64,000 bases of DNA from the NCBI GenBank assembly GCA_964646625.1, contig CAZYHC010000004.1, positions 1-64,000 on the forward strand. Direction: 5' to 3'. The position numbers were made by a program, and so were the translations under genes. The notes beneath the pieces were generated by a model. That model searched no databases. It was not told the origin of the DNA and worked only from the letters and a program-made list of their open reading frames with translations. The stretch is from DAOULT01 sp964646625 (GTDB lineage: Bacteria; Chloroflexota; Anaerolineae; CAZYHC01). Position 1 is the first letter of the stretch. The number at the start of each line of letters is the position of its first letter. This document shows, piece after piece, positions 24,371-32,421 of this stretch.

Positions 24371-26263
24371 CTACTCGACCCACACCGGCCCCAGAATTAC
24401 CTGGGTGTCCTGGGGCTGGCCGTTTTCGTCCAGCACGGCTAACCTCTCGCCTGTGGCCCAATCGTAAAGGCCGATCTTCAGATAGTACCGACCGGCAGGC
24501 GCTTCGGCTTTCACTTCTACTTTTTGCCTGTCAACCACCCTTGCGCCCACCGGCCACTCGGTGGTCAGGTAGGTGCCGCCTGCCGGCAGCCTGTCTCCCT
24601 GACCGACCATCTGGCCCTCCTCATCGATGAGATGGATGAAAACGGTATAGCTGGTTTGCATCTCAGCCTGGGCCTGCCAGTATAACACCAGGGGCAGCGG
24701 GTCTCCGGCCTTGACCTTATCCTTCTCCAGACTGTAGCCCAATAGATGCACCAGACCTCCGAAGTCAGCTTCAAGGGCGTTTTGCAGGGGTGGTTCAGCC
24801 CGTTTCCTGAAGAGATAGAGGTCGTTATCGTCGTAAAGGAGCTCGTGGTCAGGGCTATTCTGGAGGAGGTTCAGCGTGTTAGCCATCTCGTCCGACCACC
24901 ACATCCAGGGCGTGGAATCGACCAGGACGTAATCGACCTCTCGCCATCTGTCGGGATAGATGTAGAGGATGGTCCTTTGGGTGAAGTGCGAACCGATGAA
25001 AAATTCGGCGCACAGCGAAGCCTCGGCGGGGAGCAAAGCCTTGAGCTGGGGCAGGCTTGCGGTTTTGGCTCTGTTTAGCTCGTACTGATGGGGCTCCAGG
25101 GCACGGGAAAAAGGCAGGGGCCCAATCCAGAAGGTCGCCAGCGCGGTGGCTATCAGCAGCAGAAGCGGCAAAACGGTCAGGGTAGCAGGCTTTAGCTTGC
25201 TTCGGCTTTCAGCCTGGGACTTGAGTCCCAGGCTTCCTAGCCGCCTGAGATTATCCACCCCCCAGATGGCGCTGAGGAAAAGAAGGGGCATGAGGGGGCT
25301 GACGTGCCAGGAATTGCGGTCGGTGGGCAGGAAATAGCCCACGGTCAAAGCGAAAAGGTTAACCAGCAAGGTCGGCACCGCCGCAGCGAATAGAAAAGGA
25401 TCGGCCAACGGCAGAAACAGCACAGGTATGAGCAGATAGAGAAGATAATCGATGAACGGTTTAATCAACAAAGAATACAATTCAGGTTTTCTAAATATAT
25501 TGATCACGTGGTTCAGGGCAGGGAAGTAATGGGGTGAGCTACCCTGTCTGAAGGCCGGCAGGAGCACACGGGTCGAGACCAGAAACCAAACTGCCGAAAT
25601 GAGGAATATGGCCGCGCTAAGCTTACGTCTTTGGGGCTGAAAGAGGAAGAGATAGAGGGCCAGACAGCCCCAAACCACAGCGTAGCTCTCCTGGGTCATC
25701 AAAGAGAGCAGGAAAAAAACAGCAAACCAGCGGGGCCTGTCTTTCCATAAAAAATAGAGGGCCAGCAGACACAGAGGCGGGAATAAGTTCTCGGAATGAA
25801 AGCCGAAAATGTATTGATTGAGGAGGGCTCCCTGGAGGGGCGGATAAAGGAGGTAGGAGAGTCCAAAACAGGCGGCGGCCCATTCGCTCTTCAGCCGGTC
25901 CCGGGCGATGAGGAACACGGCCAGGGCGCCCACTCCGCCGGCCAAAGCCTGGAGGAAGAAGAGCAGGTAGGAGTAAGAAGCAGGAGAGAGGAGATAGAAA
26001 GGCAGGGTGAGGAAAAAGAAAGGCTTGAAATGGGCGGTGAAGAGGTGTGGGCCGTTCCAGTCGATAGTAACGGCGAAGGAATGTTCCCGCACGACGTTGT
26101 GCGCGCCCTGGTTCCAAAGGCCCAGGTCGCGGATGCCCATGTGTAGCCCCTGATATAGCCTGACCTGTAAGGCCAAGAAGAGCACCACGTATAAGGCTGC
26201 CGCCAGCAGACAGATCATCTGTCCCCGGCTTATCTTTTGGCGCATTGCCTTGATAACGGCCAT
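24371..26263 (-). CDS. DUF2079 family polytopic membrane protein
   Basis: Predicted membrane glycosyltransferase-like protein. About 10-11 hydrophobic helices fill residues 15-400, with the DUF2079 signature in the first exterior loop (LGLWNQGAHNV, HFKPFFFL) and NLFALTVGYFLPTDRNSWH later. The last 230 residues form soluble domains, ending with a beta-rich part (VKVEAEAPAGRYYLKIGLYD) seen in such proteins. The ATG at 26263 follows GGGGAG closely; an upstream GTG overlaps a palindrome and is less likely. A palindromic repeat (25181-25234) is inserted in frame in a loop between helices, giving a Lys/Ser-rich stretch. It may add sugars from a polyprenyl donor. Confidence 0.82.
   Translation of the reverse strand: MAVIKAMRQKISRGQMICLLAAALYVVLFLALQVRLYQGLHMGIRDLGLWNQGAHNVVREHSFAVTIDWNGPHLFTAHFKPFFFLTLPFYLLSPASYSYLLFFLQALAGGVGALAVFLIARDRLKSEWAAACFGLSYLLYPPLQGALLNQYIFGFHSENLFPPLCLLALYFLWKDRPRWFAVFFLLSLMTQESYAVVWGCLALYLFLFQPQRRKLSAAIFLISAVWFLVSTRVLLPAFRQGSSPHYFPALNHVINIFRKPELYSLLIKPFIDYLLYLLIPVLFLPLADPFLFAAAVPTLLVNLFALTVGYFLPTDRNSWHVSPLMPLLFLSAIWGVDNLRRLGSLGLKSQAESRSKLKPATLTVLPLLLLIATALATFWIGPLPFSRALEPHQYELNRAKTASLPQLKALLPAEASLCAEFFIGSHFTQRTILYIYPDRWREVDYVLVDSTPWMWWSDEMANTLNLLQNSPDHELLYDDNDLYLFRKRAEPPLQNALEADFGGLVHLLGYSLEKDKVKAGDPLPLVLYWQAQAEMQTSYTVFIHLIDEEGQMVGQGDRLPAGGTYLTTEWPVGARVVDRQKVEVKAEAPAGRYYLKIGLYDWATGERLAVLDENGQPQDTQVILGPVWVE
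25181..25234. repeat. Second palindromic repeat type, inside the DUF2079 gene
   Basis: Two adjacent hairpins: an imperfect one (AGCAGGCT / AGCTTGCT) and a perfect one with 11-base arms (AGCCTGGGACT) around loop TG. A related stretch, CTTACTTCGGCTTTTAGCCT, recurs at 29396-29415 with two differences. It reads in frame through the host gene. Confidence 0.65.
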
Positions 26264-26273
26264 GTCACTCCCC

Positions 26274-26291
26274 ACGTATATGCATATACGT
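26274..26291. promoter_or_regulatory. 18-bp perfect palindrome before the DUF2079 gene
   Basis: ACGTATATGCATATACGT is fully self-complementary and lies ten bases upstream of the DUF2079 ATG, just after the lepB terminator. It may be an operator for a dimeric repressor. No regulator gene is adjacent. Confidence 0.4.
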
Positions 26292-26292
26292 T

Positions 26293-26316
26293 AAAAAAAA
26301 GCGCCTGAGGCGCTTT
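26293..26316 (-). terminator. Intrinsic terminator of lepB
   Basis: On the minus strand AAGCGCC-TCA-GGCGCTT followed by eight T; a compact, strong terminator. Confidence 0.85.
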
Positions 26317-26340
26317 ATAAACTGGAGCTCAACCGCTCGT

Positions 26341-26922
26341 TCACCTGACCAGGCCGATCTGATCCAGCGGCCAGTAGCAGAACCAGGCTCGCCCCACGAT
26401 GTTATCGAAAGGGACCATCCCAAAAGTACGCGAATCGTTGCTGAAACTGCGGTTATCCCCCAGAACAAAGACCTGGAGAGGAGGTATCACCCTGGGCGCC
26501 GTCTCTCCCAGGGTATTCTTTGAAATGTAAGGTTCATCCAGGGGTTGGCCGTCGATGTAAACCTGGCCGTTTTTGATCTCCAGCGTCTCGCCGGGCAGAC
26601 CGACGACCCGTTTGATCAAAAGCTCCGAATTTCGCTTGGGAAGCCGCAGCACCACGATATCGCCGCGACGCGGCGGGTGGAATCGATAGGAGATTTTCTC
26701 CACCACCAACCGCTGATCGGAGTGCAGATTCGGCTCCATGCTCTGCCCGTAGACCCGTGTGGCCTGAGCCAGGAAGAGATTGATGAACAGAGCGATCAGG
26801 ATGGCCGGTAAGATGGTCTCCAGGATATCGCGCAGAACCTTGAACCCTCGTTTCAAAAAGCTGTCTCCCTTTTCCTGGGACGCTTCCTGATCCTCCTCTA
26901 CAGGTCTTTGCCAATCTTCCAT
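26341..26922 (-). CDS. lepB: Signal peptidase I
   Basis: Membrane serine protease that removes signal peptides from secreted proteins. One membrane helix (about 36-55, ILPAILIALFINLFLAQA). The catalytic Ser is in GQSMEPNL (about 60) and the catalytic Lys in IKRVVGLPGE (about 104). The box GDNRSFSNDSR (about 155) is the family's last motif. Length (193 aa) is that of Gram-positive-like enzymes with a short cytoplasmic lead. It lies downstream of pnp on the same strand, separated by a palindromic repeat, and has its own terminator. Confidence 0.96.
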   Translation of the reverse strand: MEDWQRPVEEDQEASQEKGDSFLKRGFKVLRDILETILPAILIALFINLFLAQATRVYGQSMEPNLHSDQRLVVEKISYRFHPPRRGDIVVLRLPKRNSELLIKRVVGLPGETLEIKNGQVYIDGQPLDEPYISKNTLGETAPRVIPPLQVFVLGDNRSFSNDSRTFGMVPFDNIVGRAWFCYWPLDQIGLVR

Positions 26923-26975
26923 GTCTGTATTTCTACCTCAGCATAATTGATCTGGGAAATGCAACAAAGCGCTCC

Positions 26976-27023
26976 CAGGGGCCTGGCACTTCAACAACGA
27001 ACGTTCGCTGTGCCAGGCCCCTG
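26976..27023. repeat. REP-like palindrome, copy D, with enlarged loop
   Basis: Arms CAGGGGCCTGGCAC and its exact complement around a 20-base loop. Compared with copy C the loop has gained a segment that contains CGAACGTTCG, also palindromic. A 21-base block of the loop recurs at 30130-30150. The right flank (to 27028) matches the left flank of copy C in inverted sense over 19 bases. It lies between pnp and lepB. Confidence 0.8.
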
Positions 27024-27038
27024 ATATGTCAGGGACTT

Positions 27039-29234
27039 CTAACGCCTTCGGGGGGGGCGGCGATCGCGCCCGCCGGGACTGTATGGGCCAGACCGTCCCC
27101 CTCGTCTTCTGTCTGACGGTTGGCGGTCGCGCCGTCGAGCCTCCTCGGCTGACCAGCCCTCCAGCACCGCCTGTCGAGAGAGCTTGATTTTACCGCTATC
27201 GTCGATGTCGATGACCATGACCATGATCTCGTCGCCGAGGTGTACCACGTCCTCCACGCTGGGCACCCGGTAGTCGGCCAGTTGGGAGATGTGCACCAGG
27301 CCGTCCTGGCCGGGCAGGATTTCGACGAAGGCCCCGAAGTCGGTGATGCGCACCACCTTGCCCAGATATATCTTGCCTACCTCTACCTCCTCGGTCAGGC
27401 TCTCGATGATCTGGACCGCTTGCTGGCTGCTGTCAGCATCGGTGGAGGCGATGTAGACCGAGCCGTCGTCCTCAACGTCGATCTTAACCCCCGTTCGTTC
27501 GATGATGCTGCGGATAGTTTTGCCCCCTGGCCCGATGATGGTGCCGATTTTCTCAGGATCGATCTTGATGATGGTAATCCGCGGGGCATAAGGCGACAGG
27601 TCTGGCCGCGGCTCGCTGATGACTTCCAGCATCTTGTCCAGGATGAACAGGCGGCCTTCACGGGCCTGCATCAGAGCTTGCCGCAGGATATCGTGGCTCA
27701 GGCCGGCGATCTTAATGTCCATCTGCAACGCGGTGATGCCTTCGGCTGTACCGGCCACCTTGAAGTCCATATCTCCGAAGAAATCTTCCATACCCTGGAT
27801 ATCGGACAGAATGGCGTATTGCTCATCCTCTTTGATCAGGCCCATAGCCACCCCTGCTACCGGGGCTTTGATGGGCACACCGGTATCCATCAGAGCCAGC
27901 GTGCTGCCACACACACTGGCCATAGAGGTGGAACCATTAGAGGATAGCACTTCTGAGACCAGACGGATGGTATAGGGGAATTGCTCTTCGGCCGGGATGA
28001 GGGGCAACAAAGCTCGTTCGGCCAGAGCTCCATGACCGACCTCGCGCCGTTTGGGGGCTCGTAGGAACCAGGTTTCGCCGGTGGAATAAGGCGGAAAGTT
28101 GTAATGATGCATGTACCGCTTGGAATCTTCCATGTCCAGGCCGTCCAGGATTTGCTCGTCGCTGACCGTGCCCAGAGTAGCGATGGTCAACACCTGAGTC
28201 TCGCCCCGGTTGAAAAGACCCGAACCATGAGCGCGGGGCAGGAGTCCCACTTCGCAACTTATGGGCCGGATGTCTTGCGGGGCGCGTCCGTCGGGCCTGA
28301 GATTCTGGGTCAGGATGTCCCGGCGCACCTCCGCTTGTAAAAGCTCGTCGAAGACCTGAGCCACTTCCTCGGCCTCAAACTCTTCTGCCAGCGAGGCGGC
28401 CAGTTCATCGCTTAGAACGTTCAGCGCTTCGCCGCGTTCTTCTTTGCTTTTGCTCCTGTTCTCGTCCAGGAGTTGGCTCAGGCGTCCGTCCAGGCGACTC
28501 AGCACCGCCTGGCGGGCCTCGTCACTCATTGCATGCAGGGCAAAGTCCCGCTTGGGCTTGCCCACCTGTTGCCTCATCTCCACCTGCAAGCTGATGATAT
28601 CTTGCATGGCCTGGTGGCCCAGCCGTATGGCTTCCAGCACGAGGGCCTCTGATACCTCATGGCCTTCGGCCTCCACCATCAGGGTAGCCTCGGCGGTACC
28701 AGCCAATCGCAGATCCAGGGAGCTGTTCCCCATTTCGGAGGCCGCGGGATTGATAACGAACTGTCCGTCGATATAACCGATGCGGGCGGCCCCTACCGGC
28801 CCCAGGAAAGGGATGTCAGAGATGGTAAGCGCCGCCGAAGCCCCAATTATAGAGAGGATGTCCAGGTAATGCTCCTGGTCGGCGGAGAGGGCAGTGATGA
28901 TGACCTGTACCTCGTGGCGAAAACCTTTGGGAAAAAGAGGTCTGACGGGTCTATCGGTGAGACGACAGAGGAGAGTGGCTGCTTCGCTGGGACGACCTTC
29001 CCTTTTGAAGAAGCCGCCCGGGATCTTGCCCGCGGCATAGAGTCGCTCTTCGTAGTCGATGGTGAGGGGGAAGAAATCTACCCCCTCACGCGGAGACTTT
29101 GAGGCGGTAGCCGTAGCCAGGATCATGGTGTCGCCGCAACGCACGGTCACCGCTCCACCAGCCTGCCCGGCCAGTTTGCCTGTCTCGATGGAGACCAGAT
29201 GGTCTCCGAGATGGGCGTTAAATTGATGTAACAT
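27039..29234 (-). CDS. pnp: Polyribonucleotide nucleotidyltransferase (PNPase)
   Basis: Phosphorolytic 3'-5' exoribonuclease of RNA turnover, active as a trimer. Two RNase PH domains (about 5-220 and 310-540) flank a helical domain. Typical motifs are FFKREGRPSE, RPLFPKGF, FNRGETQVLTIATLG and GDMDFKVAGT with the catalytic Asp residues. A KH domain (about 550-615, IGPGGKTIRSI) and an S1 domain (about 620-690, GKIYLGKVVRITDFGAFVE) follow. The last 35 residues are a basic Arg/Gly tail. The ATG at 29234 is chosen because GGAGG lies upstream and conserved sequence starts there; an upstream GTG would add 30 unmatched residues. It follows rpsO, the usual bacterial order. Confidence 0.97.
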   Translation of the reverse strand: MLHQFNAHLGDHLVSIETGKLAGQAGGAVTVRCGDTMILATATASKSPREGVDFFPLTIDYEERLYAAGKIPGGFFKREGRPSEAATLLCRLTDRPVRPLFPKGFRHEVQVIITALSADQEHYLDILSIIGASAALTISDIPFLGPVGAARIGYIDGQFVINPAASEMGNSSLDLRLAGTAEATLMVEAEGHEVSEALVLEAIRLGHQAMQDIISLQVEMRQQVGKPKRDFALHAMSDEARQAVLSRLDGRLSQLLDENRSKSKEERGEALNVLSDELAASLAEEFEAEEVAQVFDELLQAEVRRDILTQNLRPDGRAPQDIRPISCEVGLLPRAHGSGLFNRGETQVLTIATLGTVSDEQILDGLDMEDSKRYMHHYNFPPYSTGETWFLRAPKRREVGHGALAERALLPLIPAEEQFPYTIRLVSEVLSSNGSTSMASVCGSTLALMDTGVPIKAPVAGVAMGLIKEDEQYAILSDIQGMEDFFGDMDFKVAGTAEGITALQMDIKIAGLSHDILRQALMQAREGRLFILDKMLEVISEPRPDLSPYAPRITIIKIDPEKIGTIIGPGGKTIRSIIERTGVKIDVEDDGSVYIASTDADSSQQAVQIIESLTEEVEVGKIYLGKVVRITDFGAFVEILPGQDGLVHISQLADYRVPSVEDVVHLGDEIMVMVIDIDDSGKIKLSRQAVLEGWSAEEARRRDRQPSDRRRGGRSGPYSPGGRDRRPPRRR

Positions 29235-29281
29235 TATTAAATTAACCTCCAAATCGAGATCAGACCTGGAGGCTAGGGACT

Positions 29282-29322
29282 GGGGAGTACCCCCCAAAGC
29301 AGAAATTTGAGGTACACTCCCC
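29282..29322 (-). promoter_or_regulatory. Hairpin in the pnp leader
   Basis: On the minus strand GGGGAGTGTACC pairs with GGTACTCCCC across a 19-base loop, ending about 50 bases before the pnp ATG. A stem at this place is the target of RNase III and PNPase autoregulation in enteric bacteria; the same role here is inference. Confidence 0.5.
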
Positions 29323-29352
29323 AATTCCTAAACCTCGTGGCCCGATCTCTTT

Positions 29353-29381
29353 ATTTTATTTTATGATTTCAGGGATGCCAA
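29353..29381 (-). promoter_or_regulatory. Promoter of pnp
   Basis: TTGGCA, 17-base spacer, TAAAAT on the minus strand, upstream of the leader hairpin. It would let pnp be transcribed apart from rpsO. Confidence 0.55.
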
Positions 29382-29395
29382 ATGACAAACTCAAA

Positions 29396-29415
29396 CTTAC
29401 TTCGGCTTTTAGCCT
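29396..29415. repeat. Partial copy of the second repeat type
   Basis: CTTACTTCGGCTTTTAGCCT differs at two positions from the segment at 25196-25215 inside the DUF2079 gene. It lies in the rpsO-pnp gap. Confidence 0.45.
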
Positions 29416-29453
29416 TTCAGGCGGACTTTATGGCCTGGTGTCTATCAGCGAAA

Positions 29454-29486
29454 CGAGTAGACGGTGAAGGAGCGACCCTCTACTCG
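29454..29486 (-). terminator. Hairpin after rpsO
   Basis: CGAGTAGA and TCTACTCG, eight perfect pairs with a 17-base loop and a short TTT on the minus side. It may partly end rpsO transcription or be an RNase processing site. Confidence 0.5.
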
Positions 29487-29516
29487 TTGGTTTTCTTAAC
29501 CCCAATCACGATCCCT

Positions 29517-29786
29517 CTATTTGCGGAGCCCCAAACGTTCTATAATTGCCTTGTAGCGTTCCGCGTCTTTTTGACTCAGATAGGCCAGATGACGACGCCG
29601 CTGCCCAACCAGTTTCAACAGTCCTCGTCGTGAATGTTCGTCGTGCTTGTGAGCTTTCAGGTGTTCGACCAACTGGTTGATGCGATTGGTCAGCAAGGCG
29701 ATTTGCACCTCCGGTGAACCGGTATCGCCGGGATGGACGTGGAACTCCTGTATAATAGCACTCTTCTCAATCTTACTTAACGGCAC
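29517..29786 (-). CDS. rpsO: 30S ribosomal protein S15
   Basis: Small ribosomal subunit protein that binds 16S rRNA early in assembly. The full 89-residue family length is present, with the motifs DTGSPEVQIALLTNRI, HLKAHKHDEHSRRGLL and VGQRRRHLAYL that contact rRNA. The GTG start gives the usual N-terminus and has GGGAG upstream. It precedes pnp as in many bacteria. Two promoters lie upstream. Confidence 0.97.
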   Translation of the reverse strand: MPLSKIEKSAIIQEFHVHPGDTGSPEVQIALLTNRINQLVEHLKAHKHDEHSRRGLLKLVGQRRRHLAYLSQKDAERYKAIIERLGLRK

Positions 29787-29858
29787 ACTGGGCTCCCTTC
29801 TACTCTTTCTTTCTACTTTCTATGGAAAACGGGATATCGCGCTCCACACCCCAAAATT

Positions 29859-29886
29859 ATTATAGCTCGTTTGCAGTGCTGCACAA
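29859..29886 (-). promoter_or_regulatory. Proximal rpsO promoter
   Basis: TATAAT at 29859-29864 on the minus strand with TTGTGC 16 bases upstream. Good -10, weak -35. Confidence 0.45.
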
Positions 29887-29914
29887 ATAGGGATGTGCCC
29901 ATCAGCACACTCCT

Positions 29915-29943
29915 ATTATACCATACTTCAGTTGATTTGCCAA
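29915..29943 (-). promoter_or_regulatory. Distal rpsO promoter
   Basis: TTGGCA, 17-base spacer and TATAAT preceded by TGG (extended -10), minus strand. Strong match. The start site would be about 120 bases before the rpsO GTG. Confidence 0.7.
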
Positions 29944-29944
29944 A

Positions 29945-30130
29945 TTAGCTATCCCTGACTTTACCCAGAACTTTGAAACCTTCCCCACGCAGGCTGTCCC
30001 GGCTCAAGAACTTGATACCGGCTTCGACGGTCTGGCGGCCGTTGTAGAAGGCGAACCAGTCTGGCAGGAAAGTCAAGTATCCCCATACATTTGCCTGGTG
30101 GCTATTTGGGTGATATAATCCTGGTAGCAC
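29945..30130 (-). pseudogene. Transposase fragment
   Basis: The minus strand encodes LTFLPDWFAFYNGRQTVEAG plus IK, which matches the conserved FYNGRQTIEAGIKE segment near the end of DDE transposases common in Chloroflexota. Homology-like sequence is only about 30 residues; the following 20 residues do not fit and a stop ends the frame. No intact ends of an insertion sequence are seen. Identified by memory of the family motif, without a search. The rest of the 29787-30159 gap holds the promoters listed. Confidence 0.45.
30091..30119 (+). promoter_or_regulatory. Promoter of the flippase-like/GT2 operon
   Basis: TTGCCT, 17-base spacer and TATAAT with TGA just upstream (extended -10), plus strand, about 41 bases before the start codon. 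Confidence 0.7.
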
Positions 30131-30150
30131 AACAACGAACGTTCGCTGTG
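30130..30150. repeat. 21-bp motif shared with copy D
   Basis: A 21-base block centred on the palindrome CGAACGTTCG is identical to 26992-27012 inside the loop of REP-like copy D. Here it lies between promoter and start codon of the flippase-like gene, and its last bases adjoin the ribosome site. Confidence 0.7.
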
Positions 30151-30159
30151 GAGGTCGTG

Positions 30160-31128
30160 ATGAACAGAAAGAGGGCCTTTGATCTGCTCAAGGTAGTGAT
30201 AAGCATCTTGCTGATCGCCTTGTTATTGAACCAGATCGGCCTGGGCCAGACCCTGGAGGTGCTGGTCAGCGCAAACTTTTACTATCTCGTCGCCGCCCTG
30301 GCTTTGTTCATGCTGACCATAGCTATCCGGGCCTATCGCTGGCAGGTGTTGTTGACCGCCCTGGAAGTCAAGGTGCCTTTATCAGAACTGACCGCTCTCT
30401 ATTTTGTGGGCTTTCTATTTAACAACGTCCTGCCCAGTGGTTTCGGCGGCGATGTGGTCAGGATGTACGAACTGTCGCGCTCCAGTCGGCGAGGGGCGGA
30501 GGCCGTCAACACCGTCCTGGTGGATCGGTTTTTGGGCCTGATCGTGTTGCAGGCCATTGCTCTGGTAGGGCTGGCTTTTGGCTACCGGCTGGTCAGTCCG
30601 GGGATAATCGTCCTCACGGTGCTCCTGTTTGGGGGTAGCCTGGTTGTTGTCTGGCTGCTGCTTAACCGGAGAGTGGCGGAGTTTGTGGGACGACGCTTGC
30701 AGGCTTTCACCTTCCTGGCCGCAAGCAAACAGGCCGGACAGTTGAAACGGCTTTATGAGTCCTTGCATGCCTACCCTGCTCAGGCCATCTGGAAGGCTTT
30801 GGCTGTCTCCTTAGTTTTCAACGTCAGCCTGATCGCGGTCAATTATCTGATCGCTCTGGCCCTGGGAGTTGATATCTCCATCTGGTATTTCCTGCTGTTT
30901 GTGCCTCTCACTTCCATCATCCTGATGATCCCCATCTCTTTGAATGGTTTGGGCGTGCGAGAAGTGGGCTACGTGACCCTGTTCGCTCAAGCCGGTGTGT
31001 CGGACAGCGTGGCTTTTTCCATGTCGCTATTGATCTATGCCCTGTCGGTGTTGGCCGGGTTGGTCGGAGGAGTGGTTTATGTTTTTCGCGGGGCGCGAGA
31101 ATATCTGGTCGAGGAGGAACAACAGTAG
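30160..31128 (+). CDS. Flippase-like membrane protein (LPG synthase TM region, UPF0104)
   Basis: Integral membrane protein of about 322 residues with eight or so hydrophobic helices, of the lysylphosphatidylglycerol synthase TM-region family. The motifs FLFNNVLPSGFGGDVVRMYELSR (given as NNVLPSGFGGDVVR, about 88-101), TVLVDRFLGL (about 121-130) and the late SLNGLGVREVGYV (about 270-282) are typical. Members move or modify lipid-linked substrates. ATG at 30160 with GGAGG five bases upstream; a TTG further up lies in the promoter. It runs directly into the GT2 gene, which suggests handling of the same polyprenyl-phosphate sugar. Confidence 0.88.
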   Translation: MNRKRAFDLLKVVISILLIALLLNQIGLGQTLEVLVSANFYYLVAALALFMLTIAIRAYRWQVLLTALEVKVPLSELTALYFVGFLFNNVLPSGFGGDVVRMYELSRSSRRGAEAVNTVLVDRFLGLIVLQAIALVGLAFGYRLVSPGIIVLTVLLFGGSLVVVWLLLNRRVAEFVGRRLQAFTFLAASKQAGQLKRLYESLHAYPAQAIWKALAVSLVFNVSLIAVNYLIALALGVDISIWYFLLFVPLTSIILMIPISLNGLGVREVGYVTLFAQAGVSDSVAFSMSLLIYALSVLAGLVGGVVYVFRGAREYLVEEEQQ

Positions 31129-32106
31129 ATGATGGAAACAGCAGACCTGAAGGTGAAAACAGAAGCCCTTGCTCTGTCAGTTGTCATCCCTCTCTACAAC
31201 GAGGAAGAGAGCGTAGAACCCTTGCACACCCAGTTGACCGCAGCTCTTGAACCTCTGGGGCGGCGCTACGAAATCATTATCGTTGACGATGGCAGCAACG
31301 ATAACAGCTTTGCGCTCCTGAAAGAGCTGCACGCCCAGGATAAACGGCTGAAGGTAATCCGTTTCCGGCGCAATTTTGGGCAGACGGCAGCTTTCGCGGC
31401 CGGGTTCGACCTGGCCCAGGGCCAGGTGGTCATCACTATGGACGCCGACCTCCAGAACGATCCAGCCGATATCTCCCTTCTGTTGGACAAGATTGAGGAA
31501 GGCTACGACGTGGTGAGCGGCTGGCGCGTTAAACGCAAAGACCCTTTCCTCAACCGGCGCCTGCCATCCATCATCGCCAACCGGATCATCTCGCACACCA
31601 CCGGCGTGCATCTGCACGACTACGGCTGCTCGCTGAAAGCTTATCGCCAGGAGGTGATCAAGAACATCAACCTGTATGGCGAGTTACATCGCTTCATCCC
31701 GGCCATCGCCAGTTGGATGGGGGTCTCCGTGGCCGAGGTGCCCGTCAACCATCGTGCCCGCCGCTTCGGCAGGTCCAAGTATGGTCTGTCGCGCACCACC
31801 AAGGTCTTTCTGGATATGATCACGGTGCGTTTTCTGCTCAGCTACGCCACCCGGCCGATCCACGTTTTTGGCTCCCTGGGGCTGGCTTTTTCGGCGGGGG
31901 GAGGCATTCTGGGCCTGTACCTGGTGGCCGTTAAGCTCATCATGGGGGAGGATATCGGCAGCCGGCCGCTGCTGATGCTGGCCATCCTGCTGGTGGTGGT
32001 CGGGGTGCAGATGATCACCATGGGCCTGCTGGGAGAACTGGTGGTCCGCACTTACCACGAGAGCCAGGGCAAAAGCATCTACGTCGTAAGAGAGATCTTG
32101 GAGTAG
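31129..32106 (+). CDS. Family 2 glycosyltransferase (polyprenyl-phosphate sugar synthase, GtrB/DPM-like)
   Basis: Transfers a sugar from a nucleotide donor to polyprenyl phosphate at the inner membrane face. The GT-A domain has VVIPLYNEEESV (about 19-30), IIIVDDGSND (about 46-55), the DXD-type TMDADLQNDP (about 103-112) and the LHDYGCSLKAYR box. Two C-terminal membrane helices (about 245-270 and 280-305) mark the GtrB/dolichol-phosphate-mannose type. The ATG follows the stop of the flippase-like gene with no gap. A terminator lies 110 bases downstream. The pair fits an O-antigen or cell-wall sugar modification route like gtrAB. Confidence 0.92.
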   Translation: MMETADLKVKTEALALSVVIPLYNEEESVEPLHTQLTAALEPLGRRYEIIIVDDGSNDNSFALLKELHAQDKRLKVIRFRRNFGQTAAFAAGFDLAQGQVVITMDADLQNDPADISLLLDKIEEGYDVVSGWRVKRKDPFLNRRLPSIIANRIISHTTGVHLHDYGCSLKAYRQEVIKNINLYGELHRFIPAIASWMGVSVAEVPVNHRARRFGRSKYGLSRTTKVFLDMITVRFLLSYATRPIHVFGSLGLAFSAGGGILGLYLVAVKLIMGEDIGSRPLLMLAILLVVVGVQMITMGLLGELVVRTYHESQGKSIYVVREILE

Positions 32107-32218
32107 AGGTCGATCTTGTTTGTGGAGATGATATAAGAGTAGCAACCCGATCAGATATATTGTAATAAGACAGGATAAGATTTGAGGGCAGGATTGAGAG
32201 ATAAATAAAGTGACATTG

Positions 32219-32256
32219 GCCGAAGGTATCTGTGGCAGAGTCTATCTTCGGCTTTT
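32219..32256 (+). terminator. Intrinsic terminator after the GT2 gene
   Basis: GCCGAAG and CTTCGGC with a 20-base loop and TTTT. It ends the flippase-like/GT2 operon. Apart from this and the next promoter, the 32107-32623 gap shows no gene. Confidence 0.6.
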
Positions 32257-32392
32257 ATTGTGACTATTCCAAGTTTGGCGAGGGTCTGCCTTGCACCACA
32301 AGATGTTGTGTAACTATTATCTATAACCACTATAGGTTGTGGTTGCAGATGCTTTTCACCAGTTATGGAACGGTCACTTTTGTTGTGGGGGG

Positions 32393-32421
32393 TTGCCATA
32401 AAGAGCAAAACGTGGTATAAT
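32393..32421 (+). promoter_or_regulatory. Promoter of the 32624 surface-protein gene
   Basis: TTGCCA, 17-base spacer, TATAAT preceded by TGG, plus strand. The leader of about 195 bases contains a hairpin AAGCCCA/TGGGCTT (32460-32480) and a T-rich stretch near 32570 that could form a weak attenuator. Confidence 0.7.
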
